Assembly (NCBI GenBank): GCA_025359285.1
Contig: JANYGV010000067.1
Coordinates: 1-41,809, forward strand
DNA length: 41,809 nt
Direction of reading: 5' to 3'
From: Burkholderiales bacterium
Lineage (GTDB): Bacteria; Pseudomonadota; Gammaproteobacteria; Burkholderiales; Usitatibacteraceae
The notes below the pieces were generated by a model, which was given only the letters and a program-made list of their open reading frames with translations, had not been told where the DNA came from and searched no databases. Shown here one piece after another: positions 15,834 to 24,378 of this stretch. The first letter of the stretch is position 1. Each line of letters starts with the position of its first letter. A program made the translations under genes and the position numbers.

Positions 15834-18197
15834 ATGGACAGCAATATCTTCGAGACTAACGCTTCAGCCGCCACGCAAAATATCGGGCAACACCTCGCAC
15901 CGCGTTCACAAAGTCTGGCAATGACGACTTCGCGCTCGTTCATTTTCGGCGTGTTCTTGGCCGCTGGAATACCCACCGCACAAGTATTTGCCCAGCAGGC
16001 CACACCCGCCGAACCAACAAAACCTGCCACCGAAGTTGGCAAGCTTGAGACGGTCACGGTAACGGCCGAGCGCAGAAGCGAAAATATTAGGGATGTACCC
16101 AGCTCGATTTCTGCGATTCGAGGTGAAAACCTCGACATCATTAATTCTGGTGGACAAGACATCCGCATGCTGGCTGCCCGCGTGCCGAGTTTGAATATCG
16201 AATCATCGTTCGGACGCGCATTCCCGCGTTTTTATATTCGCGGGCTGGGTAACAGCGATTTCGATTTGAACGCATCCCAGCCGGTTTCGTTGGTTTACGA
16301 TGATGTGGTGCAGGAAAATCCAATTCTCAAAGGCTTCCCGGTTTTTGATATCGAGCAGATTGAGGTATTGCGCGGCCCCCAAGGCACTTTGTTTGGCCGC
16401 AACTCGCCCGCAGGCGTGGTGAAATTTGATTCGGTCAAACCAAAATTTGCCAACGAGGGCTATGCAAATATTGGTTATGGTCGCTTCAGTAGCAGCAATC
16501 TGGAAGGCGCAATCAACGTTGCCGCATCGAAAGACCTGGCATTCCGGCTATCGATTCAATCGCAAAATCGCGACAATTGGGTTCACAACTCGAACGGTAG
16601 CGGACCCACCCGCGACCTCGAAGGTTACCGCGATACCGCGGCACGCTTTCAGGCCCTCTACCAGCCTTCGGCCAGTTTCAGCGCGCTATTCAATGTACAT
16701 AACCGCGACCTGAACGGTTCCGCCCGCGTGTTCCGCGCTAACATCATCCAGCCTGGCAGCAACAATATTGTTCCGGGCTTTGATCCGGCACGCGTTTCTA
16801 TCGACGGTATCAATTCTCAAGATGTCAAAAATACAGGCGGTAGCGTTCGGCTGAAGTGGCAATTGGATGGCATGGCGCTTAATTCGATCACCGGTTATGA
16901 AACCGTGAAGTCGTTTTCTCGTGGCGATATTGACGGCGGTTTTGGTGCGGCATTTTTACCGGCTGGCCTGAGCGGCCCAGGCGTTATTCCATTCTCCGCG
17001 GAGTCCGCCGATGGCCTGCCCAAGCACAAGCAATTTACTCAAGAGCTACGCTTGGAATCCACCGGGAAAAGCAACCTGAAATGGTTGGCTGGTCTTTATT
17101 ATTTCAATGAAGATATCAACATCGATAGCTTCAATTATGATTCGCTGTCACCCGGCAATCCACAAAACGGCTATGCCAACCAAAGCCAAAAGAACAAGGC
17201 TTATGCCGCATTTGGCTCGGTCAATATCGCGGCCACGGATGCACTCAGCTTGCGCGCCGGCTTGCGCTATACCAATGACAAGAAAGATTTCGTTGCCAGT
17301 CGCCTGCAAGCCCCACCGTTCTCGCCCACCTTTATCGGTCAGCTCGCAACCAATACATCTGCATCCGATGTGAGTTGGGATGTGTCTGGCACATTCAAGC
17401 TGTCGCCTGAAACCAATCTGTATGCACGTGTGGCAAAGGGCTTCCGCGCGCCTGCGATCCAGGGCCGCTTGTTATTCGGTGATTCGCTTTCCGTTGCCAA
17501 TGCGGAAAAAGTTATTTCTACCGAGGCGGGTATTAAATCTGACCTGTTCGACAAACGAGCACGCGTGTCCTTCAATGTATTCTCATATGAAGTGAAGGAC
17601 CAGCAATTAACGGCAGTCGGCGGCGGTGCCAACTTTAACCGCCTGCTGAATGCGGCTAAGACCAAAGGCAACGGCGTGGAATTGGATCTCGAAGGATATC
17701 TCACTGACAGTTTGCGGATGAGCGTCAGCGGCAGCATTAACGACACCAAAATTCGTGACCCGAATTTGCGCACGCAGGTGTGTGGCTCTGGCTGTACGGT
17801 AACGGATCCAGTGGTGGTCCCTGCTGGGCCTTTTAGCGCGGCCATTGTTTCGATTGACGGCAACCCTCTGCCTCAGGCACCAAAATATGTGGCCAATTTC
17901 ACGCTGCGCTACTCGGTACCGGTTGCCGACGGCGAGTTTTTCGTGTTCACCGACTGGGCCTATCGCAGCAAGATCAATTTTTTCTTGTACGAAGCCCGCG
18001 AATACACGGGCAAGGGTTTAACCGAAGGTGGATTGCGTCTCGGCTATAAATGGAACGGCGATAAATATGAAGTGGCAGTTTACGGCCGCAATATCACCAA
18101 CCAAATTCGTGTCGTCGGCGGTATCGACTTCAATAATTTAACCGGCTTTATAAATGAGCCGCGCTTTGTGGGCGCGCAATTCAAGGCGAATTTTTAA
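15834..18197 (+). CDS. TonB-dependent outer-membrane receptor
   Basis: A 787-residue TonB-dependent receptor. After a signal sequence (SFIFGVFLAAGIPTAQVFAQ) comes a TonB-box-like ETVTVTAERRSE, the plug domain (DVPSSISAIRGENL, IRGLGNSDFDLN, IEQIEVLRGPQGTLFGRNSPAG) and a 22-strand barrel. It ends in an aromatic C-terminal residue, FKANF, as required for outer-membrane insertion. The plug style is like siderophore or complex-substrate receptors of the CirA/FecA group; the ligand cannot be assigned. The ORF track begins 44 codons earlier, but ATG 15834 has a GGGA site and gives the only plausible leader region. The leader is long, about 50 residues before the cleavage site. A hairpin terminator follows. 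Confidence 0.92.
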   Translation: MDSNIFETNASAATQNIGQHLAPRSQSLAMTTSRSFIFGVFLAAGIPTAQVFAQQATPAEPTKPATEVGKLETVTVTAERRSENIRDVPSSISAIRGENLDIINSGGQDIRMLAARVPSLNIESSFGRAFPRFYIRGLGNSDFDLNASQPVSLVYDDVVQENPILKGFPVFDIEQIEVLRGPQGTLFGRNSPAGVVKFDSVKPKFANEGYANIGYGRFSSSNLEGAINVAASKDLAFRLSIQSQNRDNWVHNSNGSGPTRDLEGYRDTAARFQALYQPSASFSALFNVHNRDLNGSARVFRANIIQPGSNNIVPGFDPARVSIDGINSQDVKNTGGSVRLKWQLDGMALNSITGYETVKSFSRGDIDGGFGAAFLPAGLSGPGVIPFSAESADGLPKHKQFTQELRLESTGKSNLKWLAGLYYFNEDINIDSFNYDSLSPGNPQNGYANQSQKNKAYAAFGSVNIAATDALSLRAGLRYTNDKKDFVASRLQAPPFSPTFIGQLATNTSASDVSWDVSGTFKLSPETNLYARVAKGFRAPAIQGRLLFGDSLSVANAEKVISTEAGIKSDLFDKRARVSFNVFSYEVKDQQLTAVGGGANFNRLLNAAKTKGNGVELDLEGYLTDSLRMSVSGSINDTKIRDPNLRTQVCGSGCTVTDPVVVPAGPFSAAIVSIDGNPLPQAPKYVANFTLRYSVPVADGEFFVFTDWAYRSKINFFLYEAREYTGKGLTEGGLRLGYKWNGDKYEVAVYGRNITNQIRVVGGIDFNNLTGFINEPRFVGAQFKANF

Positions 18198-18239
18198 TCA
18201 CCAAATTCACGCTGGCATTGCCTCAAACTCTAGACCTGG

Positions 18240-18274
18240 CGCGGCTTTCCAAGGCTTTGGTTAGCCGCGTTTTT
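18240..18274 (+). terminator. Rho-independent terminator after the TonB-dependent receptor
   Basis: CGCGGCT (18240-18246) pairs with AGCCGCG (18263-18269). An inner CCAA/TTGG helix extends the stem, and TTTTT follows. It lies 43 bases after the receptor stop codon, between convergent genes. Confidence 0.85.
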
Positions 18275-18311
18275 CATTATTTGTTTCGCTTCGATAGTTT
18301 CTAGATGGTTA

Positions 18312-20648
18312 CTACTGTGAGTGAGTTTCGAATAATCGCAATAGGTGTTGAGCAAGCTGCGTCACCGGCTCATGACGATCAAAGATAGCGCCGCGATTCA
18401 TGGCAATTTTATGGCGTAGTGCGGCTCCACTGCCCGAGTCACTCGCCACTTCAAGCGCTTTACTGACATATTCTTGTTGATCGGCAACGACTAACTCATT
18501 AGCGCCGACTGCACCCAGCATTGCCAGCGTCTGCCGCCCGCGCATAAATTCGCCGGGCAACGTCACGACTGGCGCGGCCACCGCTAAAGCATCCAGCGAA
18601 GTATTGCCGCCCGACCAATGTAGGGTATCGAGCGCGACGTCCGCGAACGCTAAAACACCCCGAAAACTGGCGGCATCCAGACGCGGTAAAAATTTTATCT
18701 GGCCGCGTGGTGGCATCCCGCGCGCCGCCATTAATGAGGACAAACGCTGCGAAAACGCCTGCGTGATGGCGCAGTGCTCGCTCTGAAAGAACAAAACAAT
18801 TGCCTGCTCATCACGCAACATGATTTCCAGAAAGATTAAATCGTTATCCGGATGAATTTTAAACAATGACTGCGGGCAAATATAAACATGACTGCCCGCT
18901 GACAAACCGAACATTTCCCGCGTGAGATTGAAATTAGTAACGGTGGGCATTGTGTAACGCGTCCCAATACCGGGCAACATCAGCAGGCGCTCAGTGTAGT
19001 GCGCGGCGGCCATGAATTCTCCCGGTGGCTCCATCGCTTCACAAGTCAGAAAATAATCGATCTCACGACTGCCGGTGGTCACGGGATGGCCCCAGGCGGC
19101 GATCTGAACGGGTGCCAGCCGCATATTGGTGAGCAAATAATTCATCGTTCCCATGCCAACTTCAGGATAGATAAGGATATCTGCGGCCTGCGCCCGAATC
19201 GCTTCGGCCACCAACAAGGCGCCACCGCGAACGAGTAAAAATTGATCGCACTGCGCCTGTAGGGCGCGCCCAAAGTCATCCGGCTGCCAGCCCGTGTGGA
19301 TGACGATGCGCTCAAAAATTTGGGGATCAAGGTCGGTAATCCAGCTCCGAAAATAATGACCCACCGTACACTCGCGAAAAAAACTCGATACAAACAACAC
19401 GCGGATGCGCGGTCTCGTCCCTTCAACTTTGCTACTAGCCATGCCGCTACCCTTGCCGCTACCCTTGCCGCCACCTTTACTGCTCGCCCTAGGAAGCTCA
19501 AGCAAATCCGGTCGCTCCTTCAAAATCAGCGTGCGCAAAAAACTCGCATAGCCCGCCTGCAAGTCGCGATCATTTCGCCCTTGATAAGCCAGCAGAAAAT
19601 TGGATTGGGCAATTTGCCAAATATTCCCACCCTCGAGATTAGCGTCGTGCAATACCTCAAGTCCGCTACTGAATCGATGTCGCCAGCGCAGCAAATCATC
19701 CGCACTGCTATATATTTGTGGCAATAGTAGGCGACTACGAATCTGCCGGGGCAATGAAATATTAGGAGCACCTAGAACACAGGCAGGCTGATCGGTATTG
19801 CTGATTAATATGTTCAGCGCAGACTCAGTCTCGCCCATTTCGGCCAATACAAATCCTAGCGTGCTGATGGTTTGTTCATACGCCTGCTGGTGTGCTTGTT
19901 CGCTTGCCTTTTGGTCAGGTTGTTGGTCAGCTTTTGGGTGCACACGCTGCAACGCTAATGCGCGCTCAAGACACTGTTTGGCGCGTTCGAATTTAAACGT
20001 TTCAGCTAACAATTGCCCCAAGGCAAACCACGTTGCCGCCACGTTCGGACCAATCGCTAACGCGCGCTCGAAACATGCCTCAGCATCAGTAACCGCGCCA
20101 ACCATGCGGTGCGAATGCGCCAGTTCATTCCATACAACTGCGTCGGCGGGGGCCAGCGCAACAGCGCGCGTTAGCGCTTTTCGCGCAGCCTCCTCATCGC
20201 CTTGGTGACGGCGCGCAATCCCCAAGCCCGTGAACGCAGTTGCGGAATTCACATCCAACATGCTCGCTTGCTCAAACGCGAGAGCTGCCTGTGAAAACGC
20301 GTGCTGCGACAATAAAATGTTCCCGCGCAGCACGTGCAGCGCTGACGAATCATTTGCAGAGGTCGCCATCAGTTGTTCTATCAATGCTGCGGCCTGTAAA
20401 AAATGACCGTCCGTGTACTCTGCCTTGGCTAGATAAAATTGCGCTTCGAGATTTGCGGGCGCAACACTGAGCAATTGCCGTGCGCGCTGAAGTGCCTCAG
20501 TGGATTCACCCATTGCAATATGCACATCAATCGCGCGCATCAAGGCGTCACTGTTTTCTGGCTCATTCGCCAGCAGGATATTCAATCGATCACGAACAGC
20601 AACATATTCACCACGCGCGAGCAATTGATCTACTTCTGGAATACTCAT
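18312..20648 (-). CDS. TPR-containing GT41 (OGT/SPINDLY-like) glycosyltransferase
   Basis: A 778-residue protein. Residues 1-230 are about six tetratricopeptide repeats (EPENSDALMRAIDVHIAMGE, NSATAFTGLGIARRHQGDEE, NVAATWFALGQLLAE). A Gln/Lys/Asp-rich break follows near 237-260. The C-terminal half from about 420 is an O-GlcNAc-transferase-type catalytic region: RIRVLFVSSFFRECTVGHYF, QIAAWGHPVTTGSREIDYF, YICPQSLFKIHPDNDLIF and HWSGGNTSLDALAVAAPVVT. Between them lies a Gly/Lys/Ser linker (SKGGGKGSGKGSGMASSK) coded by a 12-nt repeat. Bacterial members modify Ser/Thr of proteins, sometimes flagellin or adhesins; the target here is unknown. It is convergent with the receptor gene and follows the Grx-like gene by 59 bases. 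Confidence 0.9.
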   Translation of the reverse strand: MSIPEVDQLLARGEYVAVRDRLNILLANEPENSDALMRAIDVHIAMGESTEALQRARQLLSVAPANLEAQFYLAKAEYTDGHFLQAAALIEQLMATSANDSSALHVLRGNILLSQHAFSQAALAFEQASMLDVNSATAFTGLGIARRHQGDEEAARKALTRAVALAPADAVVWNELAHSHRMVGAVTDAEACFERALAIGPNVAATWFALGQLLAETFKFERAKQCLERALALQRVHPKADQQPDQKASEQAHQQAYEQTISTLGFVLAEMGETESALNILISNTDQPACVLGAPNISLPRQIRSRLLLPQIYSSADDLLRWRHRFSSGLEVLHDANLEGGNIWQIAQSNFLLAYQGRNDRDLQAGYASFLRTLILKERPDLLELPRASSKGGGKGSGKGSGMASSKVEGTRPRIRVLFVSSFFRECTVGHYFRSWITDLDPQIFERIVIHTGWQPDDFGRALQAQCDQFLLVRGGALLVAEAIRAQAADILIYPEVGMGTMNYLLTNMRLAPVQIAAWGHPVTTGSREIDYFLTCEAMEPPGEFMAAAHYTERLLMLPGIGTRYTMPTVTNFNLTREMFGLSAGSHVYICPQSLFKIHPDNDLIFLEIMLRDEQAIVLFFQSEHCAITQAFSQRLSSLMAARGMPPRGQIKFLPRLDAASFRGVLAFADVALDTLHWSGGNTSLDALAVAAPVVTLPGEFMRGRQTLAMLGAVGANELVVADQQEYVSKALEVASDSGSGAALRHKIAMNRGAIFDRHEPVTQLAQHLLRLFETHSQ
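19441..19476. repeat. 12-nt tandem array inside the OGT-like gene
   Basis: Three units close to TTGCCGCTACCC, with a degenerate copy on each side, encode the Gly-Lys-Gly-Ser linker between the TPR and catalytic regions on the minus strand. Confidence 0.75.
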
Positions 20649-20707
20649 GTCGCTCGCATCAATGTTTTAACCAAAGCGGGGCGCTGTTTTTTACAAATCA
20701 TGCCAAC

Positions 20708-21073
20708 TCAGGCCAGCATTTTTTTCATCTCGCCGCTGTCAATAAGCCGTTTTACATCATCTGCGCCACCGACCAGCGTGCCTTTTACAAACACCATCGG
20801 AAACGTCGGCCAGCCTGTCCAATTTTTGAGCGCGTTGCGGCGACGCCAGTTGTTAAAATAGCTGCCGTATTCAAGATATTGGTAAGCAATACCCGCCTGA
20901 TCCAGCGATTGACGCGCGCGCTTGGGCATCGGATTTTGTGACATACCGACCACCACGACTGCGTTCGCAGCAATCGCCGCCTGCACCTCCCGGACGATGT
21001 CCGCATGATGACTGGCAACCACTTCTTTTATTGCAGGATGAATATTAGATTCAGCAAGTATGGGACGCGGCAT
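20708..21073 (-). CDS. Cysteine-less glutaredoxin-fold protein
   Basis: A 121-residue protein aligning by eye with monothiol glutaredoxins. The N-terminal helix is followed by a strand (NAVVVVGMSQNPMPKRA), a middle YLEYGSYFNNWRRRNALK, the cis-Pro motif WPTFPMVFVKG and the GG-D motif GGADDVKRLIDSGEMKKML. In active proteins the CGFS/CPxC motif lies where this reads MSQNPMP, and the later GGCD has become GGAD. There is no cysteine anywhere in the protein, so redox catalysis or normal Fe-S ligation is not possible. It may serve as a structural or binding protein. It lies between the FAD-dependent dehydrogenase and the OGT-like gene on the same strand. Confidence 0.82.
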   Translation of the reverse strand: MPRPILAESNIHPAIKEVVASHHADIVREVQAAIAANAVVVVGMSQNPMPKRARQSLDQAGIAYQYLEYGSYFNNWRRRNALKNWTGWPTFPMVFVKGTLVGGADDVKRLIDSGEMKKMLA

Positions 21074-21103
21074 TATTTTCTTTCGGTGGAGTAATAGACC
21101 TGA

Positions 21104-22804
21104 TCAGTAGGTGGGGGCTTGATCATCAATCATCAAGCGCTTGTGGCGCGTCACCACGCGGCCTGCAAGATCGCCACCAATCATGCTGAGGGCAACAGCC
21201 TCGGCGACCTTAATGCCATCAACGCCCGCCGACATGATGCCGCCAGCGTAGCCTGCGCCCTCGCCTGCCGGAAACAGGCCACGCGTATTGATGCTTTGAA
21301 AATCATCATCATGCCGGGTGATGCGAATCGGTGAAGAAGTGCGCGTCTCAACGCCTGTGAGCACCGCGTCATGCATGGCAAATCCTTTGATCTGCTTGGC
21401 AAACGCGGGCAGCGCTTCGCGCACCGCCTCGATTACGAACGCCGGCACGCATGTGGCCAGATCCGTCATACGAACGCCGGGCTTGTACGATGGCTCCACG
21501 CTCGCCAATGCGGTGGATGGCCGACCTGCTAAAAAATCGCCAACCAACTGCGCAGGCGCACAATAGTTTTCGCCGCCGGCTTTGAAAGCCTGTTCCTCCC
21601 AATGACGCTGAAAATCAATGCCCGCCAACGGGTGACCGGGGAAATCGCGTTCTGGCGTGATGCCGACCACAATGCCCGCGTTCGCATTGCGCTCGTTACG
21701 TGAATACTGGCTCATGCCATTGGTCACCACGCGGCCCGCTTCGGAAGTTGCCGCCACTACCGTGCCGCCGGGGCACATGCAGAAGCTATAGGCACTACGG
21801 CCATTCGCGCAATGATGCACCAGCTTGTAATCGGCAGCGCCCAATATATCGCTCTGCACATTTTCAGCAAATTTGTCACCAAAACGCGCACGATCAATCA
21901 GCGATTGTGGGTGCTCGATGCGAAAGCCGATTGAAAACGGTTTGGCTTCTACATAAACCCCATTTTCGTGCAACGCATAGAAAGTATCGCGTGCACTGTG
22001 ACCAATCGCCAGCACCACATGATCTGCCGCAAGAATTTCACCGTCGTTGAGCACCAATCCGCGCAACTGGCGCGACCCATCCGGGAGCGTTGCGATATCG
22101 AAGCTGGTAACACGCTGTTGAAAACGGATTTCGCCACCCAGTGACTCAATCGTGGCTCGCATTTTTTCCACCATTGTCACCAGCTTGAAGGTTCCGATGT
22201 GTGGTTTGGAGACGTACATTATTTCCGCTGGCGCGCCAGCCGTAACGAATTCTGTCAGTACTTTGCGGGTTAAAAAAAACGGGTCTTTGATCTGGCTCCA
22301 TAATTTTCCATCCGAAAATGTGCCTGCGCCACCCTCACCAAATTGCACATTTGATTCAGGGTTCAGAACCGATTTGCGCCACAAACCCCACGTGTCCTGG
22401 GTACGCTCGCGAACTGCCTTGCCGCGCTCCAGCACGATAGGTTTAAAGCCCATCTGTGCCAGCGTCAACGCCGCAAACAAGCCACAAGGCCCCAAGCCAA
22501 TGACGACCGGTCGTGATTTCAAGTCCGGCGGCGCATGCGCAATAAATTGGTAGCGGGTGTCAGGCGTAATACTAAGTTTGCCATCACCCTCGACGCGTTT
22601 TAGCAGTGCGGCTTCGTTTTTGACTTCAACATCAATGGTGTACACCAGCAGTATTTCGCTACGCTTCCTAGCATCATAGCCGCGACGAAAAATTGTATAG
22701 CGGATGAGCGCAGCGGCATCAATTTTCAGACGTTTCAATATCGCCGCTTGCAGGGCATCTGCAGCATGATCAAGAGGAAGTTTAATTTCGGTGAGACGAA
22801 GCAT
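21104..22804 (-). CDS. NAD(P)/FAD-dependent oxidoreductase (COG2509-like dehydrogenase)
   Basis: A 566-residue flavoprotein. An N-terminal domain of about 95 residues (LPLDHAADALQAAILKRL) precedes the Rossmann dinucleotide motif GLGPCG (103-108) and LERGKAVRERTQDTWG. The second nucleotide-binding region includes VVLAIGHSARDTFYALHENG, and the C-terminal FAD contact is FPAGEGAGYAGGIMSAGVDG. This order matches the large family of uncharacterised FAD-dependent dehydrogenases found in most bacteria. No substrate has been firmly assigned. The Grx-like gene begins 30 bases downstream, so the two are likely co-transcribed. Confidence 0.9.
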   Translation of the reverse strand: MLRLTEIKLPLDHAADALQAAILKRLKIDAAALIRYTIFRRGYDARKRSEILLVYTIDVEVKNEAALLKRVEGDGKLSITPDTRYQFIAHAPPDLKSRPVVIGLGPCGLFAALTLAQMGFKPIVLERGKAVRERTQDTWGLWRKSVLNPESNVQFGEGGAGTFSDGKLWSQIKDPFFLTRKVLTEFVTAGAPAEIMYVSKPHIGTFKLVTMVEKMRATIESLGGEIRFQQRVTSFDIATLPDGSRQLRGLVLNDGEILAADHVVLAIGHSARDTFYALHENGVYVEAKPFSIGFRIEHPQSLIDRARFGDKFAENVQSDILGAADYKLVHHCANGRSAYSFCMCPGGTVVAATSEAGRVVTNGMSQYSRNERNANAGIVVGITPERDFPGHPLAGIDFQRHWEEQAFKAGGENYCAPAQLVGDFLAGRPSTALASVEPSYKPGVRMTDLATCVPAFVIEAVREALPAFAKQIKGFAMHDAVLTGVETRTSSPIRITRHDDDFQSINTRGLFPAGEGAGYAGGIMSAGVDGIKVAEAVALSMIGGDLAGRVVTRHKRLMIDDQAPTY

Positions 22805-23005
22805 GGAGGCAAGAGAAACCGTAAAGTGCAGAAAACGAACCGCGAACAGATTGGCAAAAATAACAAGACTATATTTTATCTTGCAAGCGGCGATTTATCG
22901 CCAGCCACATCATTTGAGCCCAAAAATACAAATTGAAATCTGGCAAAATGGCAGCACTTCGTAAGCTCATTAACCCAGTTTCTAATCTTTTTTTGGAGCC
23001 GCAAT

Positions 23006-23293
23006 ATGCCTACCGCTACCTGGAAAAATACCATAATCGCCGATTCACCAGCCGCCGATCTTGTCACTGTCGAAGGCAATCTTTACTTCCCAATTGCGAG
23101 CGTGCAGCCGGAACATATCCGTCCCAGCAGCCACCAGACGGTATGCCCATGGAAAGGCACGGCCCATTATTACGATGTGGTGGTCGGCGCGGACATTAAT
23201 GCCAATGCGGCTTGGTACTACCCCACGCCCAAAGATGCCGCCAAGGAAATTGCCGGACGAGTCGCATTCTGGAAAGGCGTGGTGGTGAAGTAA
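23006..23293 (+). CDS. DUF427 domain-containing protein
   Basis: A 95-residue single-domain protein. The core VEGNLYFPIASVQPEHI, TVCPWKGTAHYYDVVV and AAWYYPTPKDAAKEIAGRVAFW is diagnostic of DUF427, a small beta-rich fold of unknown function. A GGAG site sits eight bases before ATG 23006, which fixes this frame over the two overlapping ORFs in the track (22933 and 23061). It stands alone between two minus-strand genes. Confidence 0.92.
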   Translation: MPTATWKNTIIADSPAADLVTVEGNLYFPIASVQPEHIRPSSHQTVCPWKGTAHYYDVVVGADINANAAWYYPTPKDAAKEIAGRVAFWKGVVVK

Positions 23294-23378
23294 GCGGGCG
23301 GGCGGTTAAATAAGTCGCTGACTAGCGCTCAGGAAGTCGCCCGACAGATGCCCTGAGAGTCAATATCCACGCGGCTCT

Positions 23379-24230
23379 TCAGGCATTCTCAATAGTCTGT
23401 AGCGCGGCAAATGCCATATAGCGTTCACGCGCGATGGTGGCGATTTCACCTACCGCCAGCACCCGCGATTCGTAACGCACGCATGGCATCACTTTGCCAA
23501 AATTGCCGGTATTAAAAATCTCTTTGGCGCTGTTCAATTCTTCCGGCTTCACGCGACGCTCGTTGACCGCGATGTTCGCCTCTCCCAGCAGCTTGATAAC
23601 TCGTGCCCGAGTAATACCCGCCAAAAAAGTACCGTTTGCAATCGGCGTGGTCAGCTCGCCTTCGGGTGTGACGAAAAAGATATTCGACGTGGCGAATTCG
23701 GTAACGCAGCCTTCGCTATCCAACATCACCGCGTTATCGAAGCCACGCGCTTTCGCATCTTTGAGCGCACGCGTGCTATTCGCATAAAGGCTGGACGCTT
23801 TCGCATCGGTAGGTGCCATGGAAGCATCGGGCCGACGCAGCGCAGAAAGGCAAGCCGAGAAGCCGGTAAACGGTGGCAACGGCGCATCGAATAATGTCAG
23901 CGCAAAACCGGTTTTGGATGTTTCCGGAATCAGCAGTCCTTCAGTCGCGAACACAAGCGGACGAATATACAGCGCCGCGTCTTTAGGAAAAAGGGCGACT
24001 CCCTGCTTAACCAACGCAGTCATTTCTGCCACGGTGTGCGGGCATTGCATACCCAATTTTTCAGCCGATGAAATCACGCGCGCCAGATGAAGATTGAGAT
24101 CAGGCACCACGCCGCCAATGGATCGCGAGCCGTCGAATACTGAGGAGCCCAACCAAACACTGTGATCCATTGCACCAAAAATTGGCGTGTTGCCCTCCGA
24201 CCATTTTCCGTTTATGTAAGTTTGGTACAT
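23379..24230 (-). CDS. Class IV PLP-dependent aminotransferase (branched-chain aminotransferase-like)
   Basis: A 283-residue fold-type IV aminotransferase. MYQTYINGKWSEGNTPIFGA begins the family N terminus. The likely PLP-binding lysine is K144 in TDAKASSLYANS, and the phosphate-binding region lies around GFDNAVMLDSEGCVTEFATSN plus NGTFLAGITRARVIKLL. It would transfer amino groups between branched-chain (or related) amino acids and 2-oxoglutarate. It is shorter than E. coli IlvE (about 309 residues), and D-amino-acid aminotransferase or aminodeoxychorismate lyase cannot be excluded without phylogeny. Transcribed away from DUF427. Confidence 0.87.
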   Translation of the reverse strand: MYQTYINGKWSEGNTPIFGAMDHSVWLGSSVFDGSRSIGGVVPDLNLHLARVISSAEKLGMQCPHTVAEMTALVKQGVALFPKDAALYIRPLVFATEGLLIPETSKTGFALTLFDAPLPPFTGFSACLSALRRPDASMAPTDAKASSLYANSTRALKDAKARGFDNAVMLDSEGCVTEFATSNIFFVTPEGELTTPIANGTFLAGITRARVIKLLGEANIAVNERRVKPEELNSAKEIFNTGNFGKVMPCVRYESRVLAVGEIATIARERYMAFAALQTIENA

Positions 24231-24315
24231 GAGCTTATTTTTAAAATTGAAGATTCTATTTTAGCGTGACGACCTTGTTTCAAAGCATTATCAAGGTACT
24301 TTATTCACCGCCGCG

Positions 24316-24378
24316 CTCAACCAGCTTAACCAGCCTAATCAGCTTAACCAGCTCAACCAGCGTAACCACCTCAACCAT
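24316..24378. repeat. 9-nt tandem array at the 3' end of fadD
   Basis: Seven imperfect 9-base units (CTCAACCAG, CTTAACCAG, CCTAATCAG, CTTAACCAG, CTCAACCAG, CGTAACCAC, CTCAACCAT). The last one covers the fadD stop codon, so the array starts within the gene and spreads into the intergenic space. Confidence 0.85.

Noticed and set aside
22933-23199. Alternative ORFs (22933 and 23061) over the DUF427 gene
   Set aside because: They lie in other frames of a clear DUF427 protein that has its own GGAG site.
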